A DNA stretch of 64,000 nucleotides from Salipiger sp. CCB-MM3 (GCF_001687105.1 NZ_CP014596.1:1-64000); one strand, 5' to 3'; positions 46,546 through 56,729 are shown, numbered from the stretch's first letter. Numbers and translations: made by a program. Notes: a model not told the origin generated them from the sequence alone.

Positions 46546-47553
46546 ATGAAACAGATCGCGATCAAGGCACCCGGCGGGCTCGACAATCTTATCCTGTCTG
46601 ACGCCCCGGACGCAGAGGCTCCCAATCCCGGCGAAATCACCGTCCGGCTTCATGCCAACTCTCTGAACTTTCACGACTACATGGTCGCGAAGCGCGAAAA
46701 TGGTGCGGCAGACGGGCGCATTCCAATGGCCGATGGAGCCGGTATGGTGACGGCGACGGGGGACGGCGTTACGGAGTTTTCGGTCGGGGATCACGTCGTA
46801 TCGTGCTTCTTTCCCGACTGGCAGGACGGCGACGACCGCCCTTCTGATTTCGCCCGTGTCCCCGGCGACGGCATCGACGGCTACGCCCGCGCAACGGTGA
46901 CCCTGCCCGCGACTTGGTTTACCCGCGCGCCGATGGGCTGGAGCCACGCCGAAGCCGCGACCATCACCACCGCCGGGCTGACCGCCTGGCGTGCGCTGGT
47001 AGTCGACGGCGGTCTGAAGCCCGGCGATACCGTCGCGGTTCTGGGCACTGGCGGGGTGTCGATCTACGCGCTGCAGCTGGCCAAGGCGATGGGCGCGAAG
47101 GTTATCGCCACCTCCTCTTCGAACGCGAAGCTCGAGAAGCTCCGGGCACTCGGGGCCGATCACGTCATCAACTATCGCGAGACCCCCGAGTGGGGTGCCG
47201 AGATGCAGCGGCTCACCGGCGGGCGCGGTGTCGATCTGATCGTTGAGGTCGGCGGCCCGGCCACGCTGGCGCAGTCGATCGCCGCTGGCCGCCCCGGTGC
47301 GCATATCGCGCTGATCGGGATCCTGACCGGCGTCGCCGGAGATATCCCCACGGCCACGCTCATGCGCAAACAGCAGCGGCTGCAGGGTCTGATCGTGGGC
47401 TCGCGCAAACATCAGCAAGATTTCGTGGCCGCGCTCGATACCCTCGAAATCCGCCCGGTCATCGACCGAAGCTTCGAACTGGCCGATCTGGCCGAGGCCT
47501 TCCGCTATCAGGAAGGTGGCGCGCATTTCGGGAAGATCTGCGTGAACATGTGA
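46546..47553 (+). CDS. Zinc-binding dehydrogenase / quinone oxidoreductase-like protein (MDR family)
   Basis: This 335-residue medium-chain dehydrogenase has the N-terminal GroES-like domain (ANSLNFHDYMVAKRENGAAD) and a Rossmann domain with VAVLGTGGVSIYALQLAKAM near residue 165 and GADHVINYRE. The catalytic zinc Cys and His ligands of alcohol dehydrogenases are missing, so it is more like a zinc-free NADPH:quinone oxidoreductase. The start at 46546 gives a family-typical N-terminus. A strong terminator follows immediately. Confidence 0.85.
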   Translation: MKQIAIKAPGGLDNLILSDAPDAEAPNPGEITVRLHANSLNFHDYMVAKRENGAADGRIPMADGAGMVTATGDGVTEFSVGDHVVSCFFPDWQDGDDRPSDFARVPGDGIDGYARATVTLPATWFTRAPMGWSHAEAATITTAGLTAWRALVVDGGLKPGDTVAVLGTGGVSIYALQLAKAMGAKVIATSSSNAKLEKLRALGADHVINYRETPEWGAEMQRLTGGRGVDLIVEVGGPATLAQSIAAGRPGAHIALIGILTGVAGDIPTATLMRKQQRLQGLIVGSRKHQQDFVAALDTLEIRPVIDRSFELADLAEAFRYQEGGAHFGKICVNM

Positions 47554-47559
47554 AGCTGG

Positions 47560-47597
47560 AAGGCCCCGGACCCGGAGGGAAACCGGTCCGGGGCCTT
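47560..47597 (+). terminator. Terminator after the quinone-oxidoreductase-like gene
   Basis: AAGGCCCCGGACC (47560-47572) pairs fully with GGTCCGGGGCCTT (47585-47597) around a 12-base loop, seven bases past the stop at 47553. The 13-bp stem is perfect, with a short T stretch after it. Confidence 0.8.
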
Positions 47598-47870
47598 CTC
47601 GCTGTCCGCATCGCTGTGGCAGGCGTGCCTGCCCTGCCTTGGCGACGGGTCTCAGAACGTCATTGCGGGCGCCTTTCTCAAGGCGTGCGCAGCGGCGTTA
47701 CGGGACAGATACCGCCGATACTCCCGGTTGAAGCGCTTCTCCAGCCCCAATCGTCGTTCCGTCCCGACTTAGTCAGTTTTACTTGGCCTCGCGCTCGCCT
47801 TCAAGTTGCAAGTACCCTCCTCACGCGGGAACGCCGCACGTTCCGAGGGCCTAGAGGCAGAGCGCCCGGC
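47598..47870. other. Intergenic region without a recognisable gene
   Basis: This 273-base stretch separates the quinone-oxidoreductase-like gene from trmB, with both genes ending into it. Open frames here have no signal-peptide, domain or codon support. I see no further repeat or RNA structure. Confidence 0.5.
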
Positions 47871-48584
47871 TCAGCGCCGGCGGAAGGTCATATAGTGGGG
47901 CGTGCGGCCTTCGCGCAGGGCCTTCTGCTCGTAGCGGGTCGAGATCCAGTCACCCCAAGGCTCGCGCCAGTCGGCGGGGCCTTCGGCGAGCCATTCGAAC
48001 CCGGCTTTCGGCACTTCGACCATGGTCTGGCGCACGTAGTCGGGGATGTCGGTGGCAACGCGGAAGATCGCGCCCGGCTTCATCGCATTCGCCAGCGGCT
48101 CAAGGTGCTCTTGCGTGACGAAGCGGCGTCGGTGGTGCTTCTTCTTCGGCCAAGGGTCGGGATAGAGAAGGAATGCCCGGTCGAGGCACCCATCCGGCAG
48201 CACGTCGAAGAGGTTGCGCGCATCGCCCGGATAGACCTTGAGGTTGTCCACCTTCGCGTCGCGGATCTTGCCCAGCAGCATGGCGACGCCATTGATGTAG
48301 GGCTCGCAACCGATGATCCCCACGTCGCGATTGCTGGCCGCCTGATGCACCAGATGCTCGCCGCCGCCAAAGCCGACCTCGAGCCACACCGGCTTGCCGC
48401 CGAACATGGCGTCCATGTCGAGGGCGTCGCGCTCGGGGTTCACCTCCCAATCCACCGGCCCCGGCGACAGCGCCGCCAGATCCTCTTCGAGGTAGGTCTC
48501 TTGGCTCGGACGCAGGGTCTTGCCCTTCACACGGCCATAGAAATTGCGCCACGGGGCGCCGGGATGTTTGTTCGAGGTGGTCAT
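47871..48584 (-). CDS. trmB: tRNA (guanine-N7-)-methyltransferase
   Basis: This 237-residue Rossmann-fold methyltransferase has the SAM motif VWLEVGFGGGEHLVHQA near residue 65 and the TrmB hallmark FLLYPDPWPKKKHHRRR near residue 140, followed by the catalytic and tRNA-binding region. It methylates G46 of tRNAs with a variable loop of suitable size. The ATG at 48584 gives the usual length; a 22-residue upstream extension is unlikely. Confidence 0.92.
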   Translation of the reverse strand: MTTSNKHPGAPWRNFYGRVKGKTLRPSQETYLEEDLAALSPGPVDWEVNPERDALDMDAMFGGKPVWLEVGFGGGEHLVHQAASNRDVGIIGCEPYINGVAMLLGKIRDAKVDNLKVYPGDARNLFDVLPDGCLDRAFLLYPDPWPKKKHHRRRFVTQEHLEPLANAMKPGAIFRVATDIPDYVRQTMVEVPKAGFEWLAEGPADWREPWGDWISTRYEQKALREGRTPHYMTFRRR

Positions 48585-48607
48585 GCGCCGCGATTTAACG
48601 GCGAAGC

Positions 48608-48634
48608 GGGCGCGGAGCAATCCTCTCCGCGCCC
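48608..48634. terminator. Hairpin between trmB and the aldo/keto reductase gene
   Basis: GGGCGCGGAG (48608-48617) and CTCCGCGCCC (48625-48634) form a 10-bp stem, 67 bases past the reductase stop and 24 bases ahead of the trmB ATG. The T4 run lies on the plus side, so its use as a terminator for the minus-strand gene is uncertain. Confidence 0.45.
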
Positions 48635-48700
48635 TTTTATCATAGAGCATGCGCGTCCCGCTGCCGCGATGGCTTTGGTTGGCCCGCGCGATGCCGCCCC

Positions 48701-49741
48701 TCAGTAGGGGAACGGATGCGCCTTATGGGTGGCGTCGATACGTTCGAGCAGTTCGTCGGACAGTGTGACCTCCGCCGCGCCGAGCAGATGCTCGAGCTGG
48801 CCGATGGTGGTCGCACCGAAGATCGACGAGGCCACGAAGGGCCGCCGCGCCGACCACGCCAGCGCCATATGCACCGGGTCGATGTCGAACTCGCGGGCAA
48901 GGTCAAGATAGGCCGCCACCGCCGGGAAGACACGCTCGGAGGCGCGCCCGCCCAGATCGCCGTTGATCGACATGCGCGAGGCTTCGGGCACCGCGCCATC
49001 CTGATATTTGCCGGTCAGCAGCCCGGCCCCGAGCGGCGAATAGGGCAGCAGGCCCACGTCTTCGTTGACCATCAGTTCGCCAAGATCGGTGTCGGCCATC
49101 CGGTAGAGCAGCGAATATTCGTTCTGCACCGAGGCGACACGCGGTCCGCCCACCTCATCGGCCATGCGCAGCCATTCCGCGGTGCCCCATGCGCTGTCGT
49201 TCGACAGGCCGAAGGCGCGGATCGTGCCACGTTCCACCTCGCGCTGCAGCGCACCGAGAGCGTCGGCCATATGCTGGCGCGTCGCCTCGCGATCCTGTTT
49301 CCACGGCGCGAAGGTCCAGTTCTGGCGGAAGGCATAGCTGCCGCGGTTCGGCCAGTGGAACTGATAAAGGTCGATATAGTCGGTCTTCAGCCGCTTCAGC
49401 GAGGATTCGACCGCCACGGGGATCGTCTCGGAACTGATCGGAGCCTCGTCGCGGACCAGTTTCGACGGCCCGGTGTGCTTGCTGGCGAGGATCCAGTCGC
49501 CGCGGCGACCGCTCTTCTCGAACCAGTCGCCGAGGATTTCCTCGGTCCGGCCCACGGTCTCGGCACGCACCGGGTTCACCGGGTACATCTCGGCGGTGTC
49601 CATGAAATTGATGCCGGCATCGAGCGCGCGCTCGATCTGCGCAAAGGCGTCCTCGGGCGGCGTCTGGTTGCCATAGGTCATCGTCCCGAGGCAGAGCTCG
49701 GTCACCGACATGCCGGTACGGCCCAGCAGATTTTTCTTCAT
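48701..49741 (-). CDS. Aldo/keto reductase (Tas-like)
   Basis: This 346-residue TIM-barrel oxidoreductase has the AKR tetrad: Asp in INFMDTAEMYPV, Tyr in the same segment, Lys in WILASKHTGPSK, and His in DLYQFHWPNRGSY. The NADPH-binding C-terminus has SSIFGATTIGQLEHLLGAAE. It resembles the Tas/YajO group, whose natural substrates are poorly known. The ATG at 49741 gives a canonical MKKNLLGRTGMSVTELCLGT start. It is divergent from the SDR gene at 49907. Confidence 0.9.
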   Translation of the reverse strand: MKKNLLGRTGMSVTELCLGTMTYGNQTPPEDAFAQIERALDAGINFMDTAEMYPVNPVRAETVGRTEEILGDWFEKSGRRGDWILASKHTGPSKLVRDEAPISSETIPVAVESSLKRLKTDYIDLYQFHWPNRGSYAFRQNWTFAPWKQDREATRQHMADALGALQREVERGTIRAFGLSNDSAWGTAEWLRMADEVGGPRVASVQNEYSLLYRMADTDLGELMVNEDVGLLPYSPLGAGLLTGKYQDGAVPEASRMSINGDLGGRASERVFPAVAAYLDLAREFDIDPVHMALAWSARRPFVASSIFGATTIGQLEHLLGAAEVTLSDELLERIDATHKAHPFPY

Positions 49742-49906
49742 TGGGAGTCTCCTGTTAGCGCAGGGGCGGACACTAGTGGCCTTTGCCGCGTTGCCAAGCC
49801 CCCGAGGCGCACAGTGACTCTGCGGCAGCGCGCTTTGCACAGCATGCAGGCAATGCATAGGTCTTGAACAAGTCCGGACAAGCCCGGCACTTCAAGGAGA
49901 ATTCCC

Positions 49907-50662
49907 ATGCCTTCCCTGCCTTCCCAGCGTTTTGACCATCAGACCGCCATCGTCACCGGCGCGGCCTCCGGCATCGGTGCCGCCATCGCCGAACGTCTGG
50001 CCGCCGAAGGGGCCACCGTCATCATCGCCGATCTCAAGCTGGACGCAGCCGAAGCCATGGCCAAGACCCTGCCCCGCGCCATTGGCATTGCCGTGGATGT
50101 CTCGGATGAGGCATCGGTGGCCGCGCTGGTCGAGAAGACGGTGAAACGCACCGGGCGGCTCGACCTGCTGGTCAACAACGCCGGGATCGGCGGCCCCGCC
50201 GCCACCGTCGGCGACTACCCCACTGACGCTTGGCGCAAGGTGATCGACGTGAACCTCAGCGGTGTCTTCTACGGCATGCATTTCGCCATCCCCGAGATGA
50301 AAAAGACCGGCGGCGGCGCGATCGTCAACATTGCCTCGATCCTCGGCTCGGTTGGCATCCCCATGTCGCCCGCATATGTCGCCGCGAAACACGGCGTGGT
50401 GGGGCTGACCAAAAGCGCGGCGCTGGAGCACGCGAGCGACAAGATCCGCGTCAATTCCATCGGGCCGGGCTTCATCCACACGCCACTGCTGGACCAGACG
50501 CTGGACGCGGCGACGCAGGATCACCTCGCCGGGCTGCACGCGATGAAACGCATGGGCACCCCCGAGGAAGTGGCCGCGCTGGCCGCCTTCCTGCTCTCGG
50601 ACGAGGCGAGCTTCGTCACCGGCTCTTACCATCTGGCCGACGGCGGCTACACGGCGCAGTAA
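49907..50662 (+). CDS. Short-chain dehydrogenase/reductase
   Basis: This 251-residue classical SDR has IVTGAASGIGAAIAERLAAE near residue 14, the NNAGIGGPAA strand, the catalytic Ser in VNIASILGSVG, and the YVAAK Tyr/Lys motif near residue 160. It ends with FVTGSYHLADGGYTAQ. AAGGAGAA precedes the ATG. The substrate is unknown. It is followed by a strong hairpin and belongs to no operon. Confidence 0.88.
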   Translation: MPSLPSQRFDHQTAIVTGAASGIGAAIAERLAAEGATVIIADLKLDAAEAMAKTLPRAIGIAVDVSDEASVAALVEKTVKRTGRLDLLVNNAGIGGPAATVGDYPTDAWRKVIDVNLSGVFYGMHFAIPEMKKTGGGAIVNIASILGSVGIPMSPAYVAAKHGVVGLTKSAALEHASDKIRVNSIGPGFIHTPLLDQTLDAATQDHLAGLHAMKRMGTPEEVAALAAFLLSDEASFVTGSYHLADGGYTAQ

Positions 50663-50705
50663 CCGCGCCCACCGCAGAGCCATTTTCCCCGAGGCACAAA
50701 AACGA

Positions 50706-50741
50706 CGCCGCCCTGTCGCCTTCGGTCGCGACAGGGCGGCG
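50706..50741 (+). terminator. Terminator-like hairpin after the SDR gene
   Basis: CGCCGCCCTGTCGC (50706-50719) and GCGACAGGGCGGCG (50728-50741) form a perfect 14-bp stem with an eight-base loop, 43 bases past the stop at 50662. No T-run follows. Confidence 0.65.
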
Positions 50742-50762
50742 CGCGCATGGCCCTAAGCCCCC

Positions 50763-51986
50763 ATGCGCCTGCCACTTTCCTTCGCCGCCCTCTTCCTCTC
50801 CGTCATCCTGCAGCAGCTCTCGTCCGGCGGCGTCGGTCCGCTGGATGCGCTCTCGGGGTTCGCGCTGAATTTCACCACCGCGCAGATCGGCTTTCTCGGC
50901 TCGGCGCATTTCATCGGCTTCTTCATCGGCTGCTGGTGGGCCCCGCGGTTGATGGGCTCGGTGGGCCATTCGCGCGCCTATGCCGCCTTCACCGCTGCCG
51001 GGGTGATCGGTCTCGTGGCGCACCCGCTGCTGACCACCGCCGAGGCATGGGCCGTCTTCCGCATCGCCACGGGCCTGTCGGTGGCCGGAGCCTATACGGT
51101 GATCGAAGCCTGGCTGCAGGCCGAGGTCACCAACCAGACCCGCGGCCGCGCCATGGCCGCCTACCGCATGGCCGACATGGGCGCGGCGCTGGTGGCGCAG
51201 ATGCTGATCGGCGTGCTCGAGCCCGCGCATTACGTCAGCTACAACCTGCTGGCGCTGCTGTGCTGCACCGCCATGCTGCCGATCACCCTGACCCGCCGCG
51301 CGCAGCCCGCCACGCCCTCGGCCCCCCGACTGCGGCCCGGCCTTGCTGGCGCGCGCTCGCCGCTCGCGGTGGCGGGTGTCATCGTCTCGGCGCTTTCGGG
51401 CGCGAGCTTTCGGATGGTCGGCCCGATCTACGGCGCTGGCGTCGGGCTGCGGGCCGATCAGATCGGTCTTTTCCTTGCCGCCTACATCGCGGGCGGCGCG
51501 GCGGCGCAATACCCGGTGGGCTGGCTCGCCGACCGTGTGGATCGCCGTACGGTGCTGATCTGGCTGTCGGTCGCCTCGATCCTCGTGGCGCTGGCGACGG
51601 CGAGCCTGCCCGCCCTGCCCGCGCCTGCAGTGATGGCCATGGCCGCGCTCTTTGGCGTCGTCACCTACCCGATCTATTCGGTCTCTGCCGCCCACGCCCA
51701 TGACTTCGCCGACAGCTCCGAGCGGGTCGAGCTCTCGGCGGCGCTGATGTTCTGGTACGCGGTGGGCGCCATTGCCGCCCCCTATGGCGCCGCGCTGCTG
51801 ATGGCCGCACACGGCCCGTCGTCGCTGTTTCTGCTGATCGCCGCCGGGCACCTCGTGCTGGTGATCTTCGGCCTGATCCGCATGCGCGCCCGCCCTGCCG
51901 AGCGCCGCACCCCATATGTCTACGCGCCGCGCACCAGCTTCCTCATCGGTCGCCTGCTGTCGCGTCAGCGCGACGACAGAGAATAG
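50763..51986 (+). CDS. Major facilitator superfamily transporter (YcaD-like)
   Basis: This 407-residue protein has twelve predicted helices. The signature between helices 2 and 3 (GCWWAPRLMGSVGHSRAYAA) and the helix 4-5 stretch ATGLSVAGAYTVIEAWLQAE are typical of the YcaD/sugar-efflux-like MFS group, as is GWLADRVDRRTVLIW after helix 8. The function is probably small-molecule export; the substrate is unknown. It starts close behind the hairpin at 50741. Confidence 0.83.
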   Translation: MRLPLSFAALFLSVILQQLSSGGVGPLDALSGFALNFTTAQIGFLGSAHFIGFFIGCWWAPRLMGSVGHSRAYAAFTAAGVIGLVAHPLLTTAEAWAVFRIATGLSVAGAYTVIEAWLQAEVTNQTRGRAMAAYRMADMGAALVAQMLIGVLEPAHYVSYNLLALLCCTAMLPITLTRRAQPATPSAPRLRPGLAGARSPLAVAGVIVSALSGASFRMVGPIYGAGVGLRADQIGLFLAAYIAGGAAAQYPVGWLADRVDRRTVLIWLSVASILVALATASLPALPAPAVMAMAALFGVVTYPIYSVSAAHAHDFADSSERVELSAALMFWYAVGAIAAPYGAALLMAAHGPSSLFLLIAAGHLVLVIFGLIRMRARPAERRTPYVYAPRTSFLIGRLLSRQRDDRE

Positions 51987-52026
51987 AACCTCCGCTTCGT
52001 CTAGAGGCAAATATCCTAGGGGTAGC

Positions 52027-52051
52027 GCGAGGGGGCAGAGAGCCCCCTCGC
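52027..52051 (+). terminator. Terminator after the MFS gene
   Basis: GCGAGGGGGC (52027-52036) and GCCCCCTCGC (52042-52051) form a perfect 10-bp stem with an AGAGA loop, in the 135 bases between the MFS gene and metG. T-richness after it is low. Confidence 0.65.
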
Positions 52052-52121
52052 TCCTGCACTGGCAAGCCTGCGCAACATCCGCTAAGGACGCGACAACTCC
52101 AGATTCATTCGCGGGACGAAC

Positions 52122-53831
52122 ATGGCACGTCATCTGATCACCTCGGCGATCCCCTATATCAACGGGATCAAGCATCTCGGAAACCTCGTGGGCAGCCAGC
52201 TGCCGGCCGATCTCTTCGCCCGCTACCAGCGCGCGCGCGGCAACGAGGTGCTGTTCCTCTGCGCCACCGACGAGCACGGCACCCCCGCCGAGCTCGCCGC
52301 CGCCAAGGCCGGCAAGCCGGTGGCCGAATATTGCGCCGAGATGCACGAGGTGCAGTCGAAGATCGCCGAGGGCTTCCGCCTCAGCTTCGATCACTTTGGC
52401 CGCTCGTCGAGCCCGCAGAACCACAAGCTGACCCAGCATTTCGCCGGGGTGCTGGCCGAGCGAGGACTGATCCGCGAAGTGTCGGAGACACAGATGTATT
52501 CGCCCACTGACGGGCGCTACCTGCCGGACCGCTACATCGAGGGCACCTGCCCGAACTGCGGCTTCGAGGATGCGCGCGGCGATCAATGCGACAATTGCAC
52601 CAAGCAGCTCGATCCGGTGGACCTGATCAACCCGCGCTCGGTGATCTCGGGCGCCACCGACCTGCAGATGCGCGAGACCAAGCACCTCTACCTCTGCCAG
52701 AGCCAGATGAAGGACGAGCTGGAGGCGTGGATCGACAGCAAGACCGACTGGCCGGTGCTGACCACCTCGATCGCCAAGAAATGGCTGAACGACGGCGATG
52801 GCCTGCAGGACCGCGGCATCACCCGCGACCTCGACTGGGGCATCCCGGTCAAGAAGGGCGACGAAGACTGGCCCGGCATGGAAGGCAAGGTCTTCTACGT
52901 CTGGTTCGACGCGCCCATCGAATATATCGCCTGCTCGCAGGAGTGGGTCGACGCGGGCAAAGGCGACGATTGGGAGCGCTGGTGGCGCACCGACAAGGGC
53001 GCGGAAGACGTGACCTACACGCAGTTCATGGGCAAGGACAACGTGCCCTTTCACACCCTCTCGTTCCCGGCCACGATCCTCGGCAGCGGCGAGCCGTGGA
53101 AGCTGGTCGACTACATCAAGTCGTTCAACTACCTCAACTACGACGGCGGTCAGTTCAGCACCTCGCGCGGGCGCGGCGTGTTCATGGATCAGGCGCTGGA
53201 GATCCTCCCGGCGGACTATTGGCGCTGGTGGCTGCTCAGCCACGCCCCGGAAAGCTCGGATAGCGAGTTCACCTGGGAGAACTTCCAGTCCTCGGTGAAC
53301 AAGGACCTCGCCGACGTGCTCGGCAACTTCGCCTCGCGCGTGACCAAGTTCTGCCGCTCGAAGTTCGGCGAAGTGGTGCCCGAAGGCGGCGCCATGGGCG
53401 ATCTGGAGGCCAAGCTGATCGCAGATCTGGCGGAGAAGATCCGCGAGTATGAGACGCAGATGGAAGCGCATGAGGTCCGCAAGGCCGCTGGCGCGCTGCG
53501 CGCCGCCTGGGTTCTGGGCAACGAATACCTGCAGGAAGCCGCGCCGTGGTCGACCTTCAAGACCGATCCCGAGGCCGCGGCGATGCAGATCCGCCTCGCG
53601 CTCAACATGATCCGTCTCTACGCGGTGATCTCCTCGCCCTTCATCCCCGACGCCTCGGCACAGCTTCTGGCGGCGCTGAAGACCGAGGACGACAGCTGGC
53701 CGGGCGATCTGGCTGCGGCGCTCGACGTGCTGCCCGCGGGCCACACCTTCGAGGTTCCCGATGTGACCTTCCGCAAGATCACCGATGCCGAGCGCGACGA
53801 CTGGCAGGAGCGCTTTGCCGGCACGCGCTGA
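52122..53831 (+). CDS. metG: Methionyl-tRNA synthetase
   Basis: This 569-residue class I synthetase starts [20 protein letters not shown], with the HIGH-type motif HLGN at residues ~19-22. It has the zinc-knuckle pairs [17 protein letters not shown] near residue 145 and the KMSKS equivalent FSTSRG near residue 345. The anticodon-binding helical domain follows. It lacks the C-terminal tRNA-binding (Trbp111-like) domain, so it is the shorter form. It is a single gene flanked by terminators. Confidence 0.94.
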   Translation: MARHLITSAIPYINGIKHLGNLVGSQLPADLFARYQRARGNEVLFLCATDEHGTPAELAAAKAGKPVAEYCAEMHEVQSKIAEGFRLSFDHFGRSSSPQNHKLTQHFAGVLAERGLIREVSETQMYSPTDGRYLPDRYIEGTCPNCGFEDARGDQCDNCTKQLDPVDLINPRSVISGATDLQMRETKHLYLCQSQMKDELEAWIDSKTDWPVLTTSIAKKWLNDGDGLQDRGITRDLDWGIPVKKGDEDWPGMEGKVFYVWFDAPIEYIACSQEWVDAGKGDDWERWWRTDKGAEDVTYTQFMGKDNVPFHTLSFPATILGSGEPWKLVDYIKSFNYLNYDGGQFSTSRGRGVFMDQALEILPADYWRWWLLSHAPESSDSEFTWENFQSSVNKDLADVLGNFASRVTKFCRSKFGEVVPEGGAMGDLEAKLIADLAEKIREYETQMEAHEVRKAAGALRAAWVLGNEYLQEAAPWSTFKTDPEAAAMQIRLALNMIRLYAVISSPFIPDASAQLLAALKTEDDSWPGDLAAALDVLPAGHTFEVPDVTFRKITDAERDDWQERFAGTR

Positions 53832-53864
53832 GACGCCTCCGACGGGCGTATTTTGGGAACAATG

Positions 53865-53897
53865 AAAGCGCGCGGTCCAAACAGGGCCGCGCGCTTT
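53865..53897 (+). terminator. Rho-independent terminator after metG
   Basis: AAAGCGCGCGGTCC (53865-53878) pairs with GGGCCGCGCGCTTT (53884-53897), with one T-G pair, an AAACA-like loop and a T4 run, 34 bases past the stop. Confidence 0.8.
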
Positions 53898-54479
53898 TCT
53901 TTGACCGGGCGAGGCCGAGCCTAAGGCATTTGTGGCCGCGGGCTTTGGCCCCCAGTGGTGCGTCGGTTTTCGCCAGTCCGAGTGAATAGCACAGGCACCT
54001 ACTCGCGCAGGATGCTCGCGCTTCAGTGCGGGTAGCCGACGCGCCGACCCGGCGTGGTCGCTTTTCGTTTTCGAGATGCTTGCGGGCAGACAGCACACCG
54101 ATCAACGCAACAACAAAGCAGTGATGGCGGTTCGGGGGGCCACTGGAGATAGGGAAGCCGGAAACCCTTATACTTCTGTAACTTTGAGGCATTATTTCAC
54201 TTACCCCGTCATCACGTCAGCCGGGTTTATGGCGGAGGGTGAGTCCGCGCCTAATTATCGTAATATACTGTTTCACCAGTACTTGTTATATGCATTGACT
54301 CACTATGCCGCATCATAATCTTTGGCTGCAAAGCCCACTGGCGGGTACTCAACCAACTCACTTAACCTCGGGCGAGATGCTCAAATCTTTGATTCTCAGC
54401 CATAACTGACCCAACTTGAATTTTTTAACGGGTCATTCTTGGGTCAAGACATGGCTTCCCTCCAACGTTTCCGCATTGC
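53898..54479. other. Intergenic region leading into the IS cluster
   Basis: No gene is supported. From about 54130 the DNA becomes clearly AT-richer than the surroundings. TGACCCAA (54407-54414) and TTGGGTCA (54439-54446) form an inverted repeat, with another GGTCA between them, which may be the terminal repeats of the IS21-type remnant that follows. The small frame at 54076-54318 has no recognisable features. Confidence 0.5.
54226..54237 (+). repeat. Putative attL: 12-bp copy of the tRNA-Ser 3' end
   Basis: TTTATGGCGGAG is identical to 59073-59084, which is the last eight bases of tRNA-Ser(GGA) (including the encoded CCA, read on the minus strand) plus four bases beyond. The two copies are direct repeats 4.85 kb apart and enclose all the IS remnants. 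Only 12 bases match. Confidence 0.45.
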
Positions 54480-54845
54480 AGCAGACCCGCCGTCCTTGAA
54501 GCGGAAGCTGTCGTTTCCGGCCTTGAGGATGCGACAGCGAAGGGTCGTCGATCGAGGAGCGCGGTGGTCATCTTGGCTTTCCCGAGCGCGGGGCCTACGC
54601 ACTGAAGCTGAGGTTCGTAGTGATGATCACGCTGGTGCGCTCGTAGAGCTTGATCAGCGGATCGAAGAGCAAGTCGCCCGCTGAGGCGCTGAGCGCCAGG
54701 TATCCGAGCTCGTCAACGATTACCAGGTCGAGGCGGGCTGAGGCTCTCCGCGATGTGTCCGACTTTTCCCTTGCCCTTTTCCCGCTCCAGAGCGTTGACC
54801 AGTTCGATGAGCGAGAAGAAGGAGCAGCGCCGCTTCAGCCACGCG
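54480..54845 (-). pseudogene. IS21-family IstB remnant
   Basis: On the minus strand FFSLIELVNALEREKGKGK, then after a frameshift LDLVIVDELGYLALSASAGD, LLFDPLIKLYERTSVIITTN and AKMTTALLDR can be read. These are the middle and C-terminal parts of the IstB helper ATPase, with the Walker B motif VIVDELGY. The N-terminal Walker A region and all of istA are missing. At least two frameshifts and a stop after NLSFSA make it nonfunctional. Confidence 0.8.
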
Positions 54846-55026
54846 TTAAGCGAAGCAGCAAGGTGGAAAATGCTCGGCATGGGCTGTCACAAGTGCAGCC
54901 GGGCGTCTGAGACGTTCTTTTGGACCTAACCCTGTGCCAACGGGCGCGAACCGGCGGCGCCTCGCTTGCGCAGCGCCGACCCACCGCCTGATTGCAAAAC
55001 TCCGGTGTGAACATGCGTGGAATACT

Positions 55027-56686
55027 GGCTCTGACTCACTTTTGATGCAGGTCTTCTGGCTGCTGTCTAAGAATATAAGACGATACGGGCTTTCGGTGTC
55101 TAGATGCCCGCGCGGCCATGCATCTGCCTTTTGAGAGTCTTCAGTCGATTGATCTGGCCCTCGGTCTGTCCGTTCGACCAGGGCTCGCGGAGCGCTGCCG
55201 CAACAGCAGCTTGATCCTTGCGAAGCTGGCAATAATGCTCGTCTCGGCATCGTCGAGCCAAGTGCCAAGCTCAGTTGGCGTTCCGTTTCGAACCGTCGAA
55301 TTGAATTTGCCGACCAGCAGGCGCGTTGCGAACTGCGACGGAAGCGCGGCTTCAATTCGAGCGACCACCACAGCGTCTGCATTGCTCAAGTGGTCCCGCG
55401 CGATGGGGAGGAGGCGCGCGATCCGCCGGGCGGGCGGTGACTTGGTAGCGCCGTCCGGGATTGCTCGGCTCGGCTCGGCGCTGGCGCATAGCCCACTCGC
55501 TTACGACCCTAAGACTTTCCTGGAAACCATCGGCTCGCAATCGTCGCCAGAGCTCGGCGCCGTTCCGGTAGCCGTTGGACCAGTCGCGCTTCAGACGGCG
55601 CCACCAGGGTGTCAGGCTGCTTTGGCGGATACCGAAGATAACTTCCAGCTCACCGCGCACGATCTGTCGTACGAGGGCTCGGCTCAAGCCAGTTTGATGG
55701 ACGATTTTCTTGATCGGCATGCCCTCTAGGGCCAGCTTGTGGACCAATCGGTTCGTCTGGCGCCGGCGCTGAAATCCCCCATATTGCAGGCATTCAGCCG
55801 CTTTCAGGAGTTTTGGATCGAGTGTCTTCACCCCGATCGCCTTTCGGATGGCAGGCATGCGCTTCTGAACCGCAGAAAGGAAGGCAGCACTCGCGTTCTC
55901 CAGCAAATGCCAGCAGTCAGCGACCTGAACCGCTTCTGGAAGAGCGCGAGCAACGGCGCTGCCATATCCGCCATTGCGATCTCGGGCGACGCATTCAACG
56001 CCGGTGTGGTCACGAAGCCAAGGTTCAACGGTGGCAGGCGTGCGATCGGGAGACAGGTCGATCACGCAACGCCGCTCGAGATCGCAGATCAGCGTGCCGT
56101 ACCGTTGCCCTTTGCGCCAAGGCCAATCATCGAGGCCGATGATCCGCGGCGCAGCCTTGGCGTGATTATCGGCCGTCCTGAGACTGCGCAAGAAGGTATC
56201 TTTGCTCACGGGCAGCAAGAGGCGGCTTGCGAGAGATTGAGCCGGCCGGCCACCAAGCGCTACCGCGAGGTGCCGGACCAGCTTTTGCATCCGCACCGTG
56301 CGACGTGCCCAAGGTCTGGCCACCTCAGACCTCAGGCGCTCGCTAAATATCGACTGGTGGCACCGGGGAGAGCGGCACCAGAAACGACGCACATCGGTCA
56401 CTAGGCGGACGCTGAAACCGTGCGCAGGCAAATCCGCAACGCGGCGGCGGTAATGGCTATGGACGTACCGAGATCGCGATCCGCAGCAGCGGCAAAACGC
56501 AGAAGTGCCGCTCGAGCGAGCCAAAACCTGTATCGTGCCATCGTCGGTCCTGATGTCATCAACGACAAGGCCAGCCGGGAGCAAACCTCTTAAGTCCAAA
56601 TGCCGCATTCTGCACATCCTTCTGATATTACATCAGAAGAGGTGGGTGCCTCCGTGATCGGCGCGCATCACAAGTGAGACAGAGCC
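55027..56686 (-). mobile_element. ISL3-family insertion sequence, inactive
   Basis: Terminal inverted repeats match at 20 of 22 bases: GGCTCTGACTCACTTTTGAT... (55027-55048) and its near-complement ending ...GTGAGACAGAGCC (56665-56686). The 1,660-bp unit encloses one broken ISL3 transposase gene. No target-site duplication is seen at the flanks (GGAATACT versus AAAGTTCC), so the insertion is old or rearranged. Confidence 0.8.
55100..56617 (-). pseudogene. ISL3-family transposase, frameshifted
   Basis: From the ATG at 56617 about 390 residues read in one frame, with the N-terminal zinc-finger-like Cys pattern (FCRCCGSRSRYVHSHYRRRV, then FWCRSPRCHQSIF) and the DDE region (RIIGLDDWPWRKGQRYGTLI; VARDRNGGYGSAVARALPEA; VQVADCWHLLENASAAFLSA). 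Near 55440 the reading moves frame (LSNADAVVVARIEAALPSQF) and near 55200 again (EPWSNGQTEGQINRLKTLKR), with a TAG at 55100-55102. The catalytic core is intact, the C-terminus broken. Confidence 0.85.
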
Positions 56687-56729
56687 AAAGTTCCCAGCCA
56701 ATTGATACCGAGTCTGAGTCGAGGGGACC

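Noticed and set aside
47550..48707. Plus-strand frame of 385 codons
   Set aside because: It starts in a terminator and is antisense to trmB, whose motifs are unmistakable.
50616..54098. Open frame of 1,160 codons on the minus strand
   Set aside because: It lies antisense to the SDR, MFS and metG genes, which have clear family motifs. The frame stays open only because of high GC at third positions, and its protein is low-complexity His/Arg/Asp-rich.
54076..54318. Possible small gene of 80 codons
   Set aside because: It has no recognisable domain, hydrophobic segment or ribosome-binding site and crosses a sharp change in base composition.
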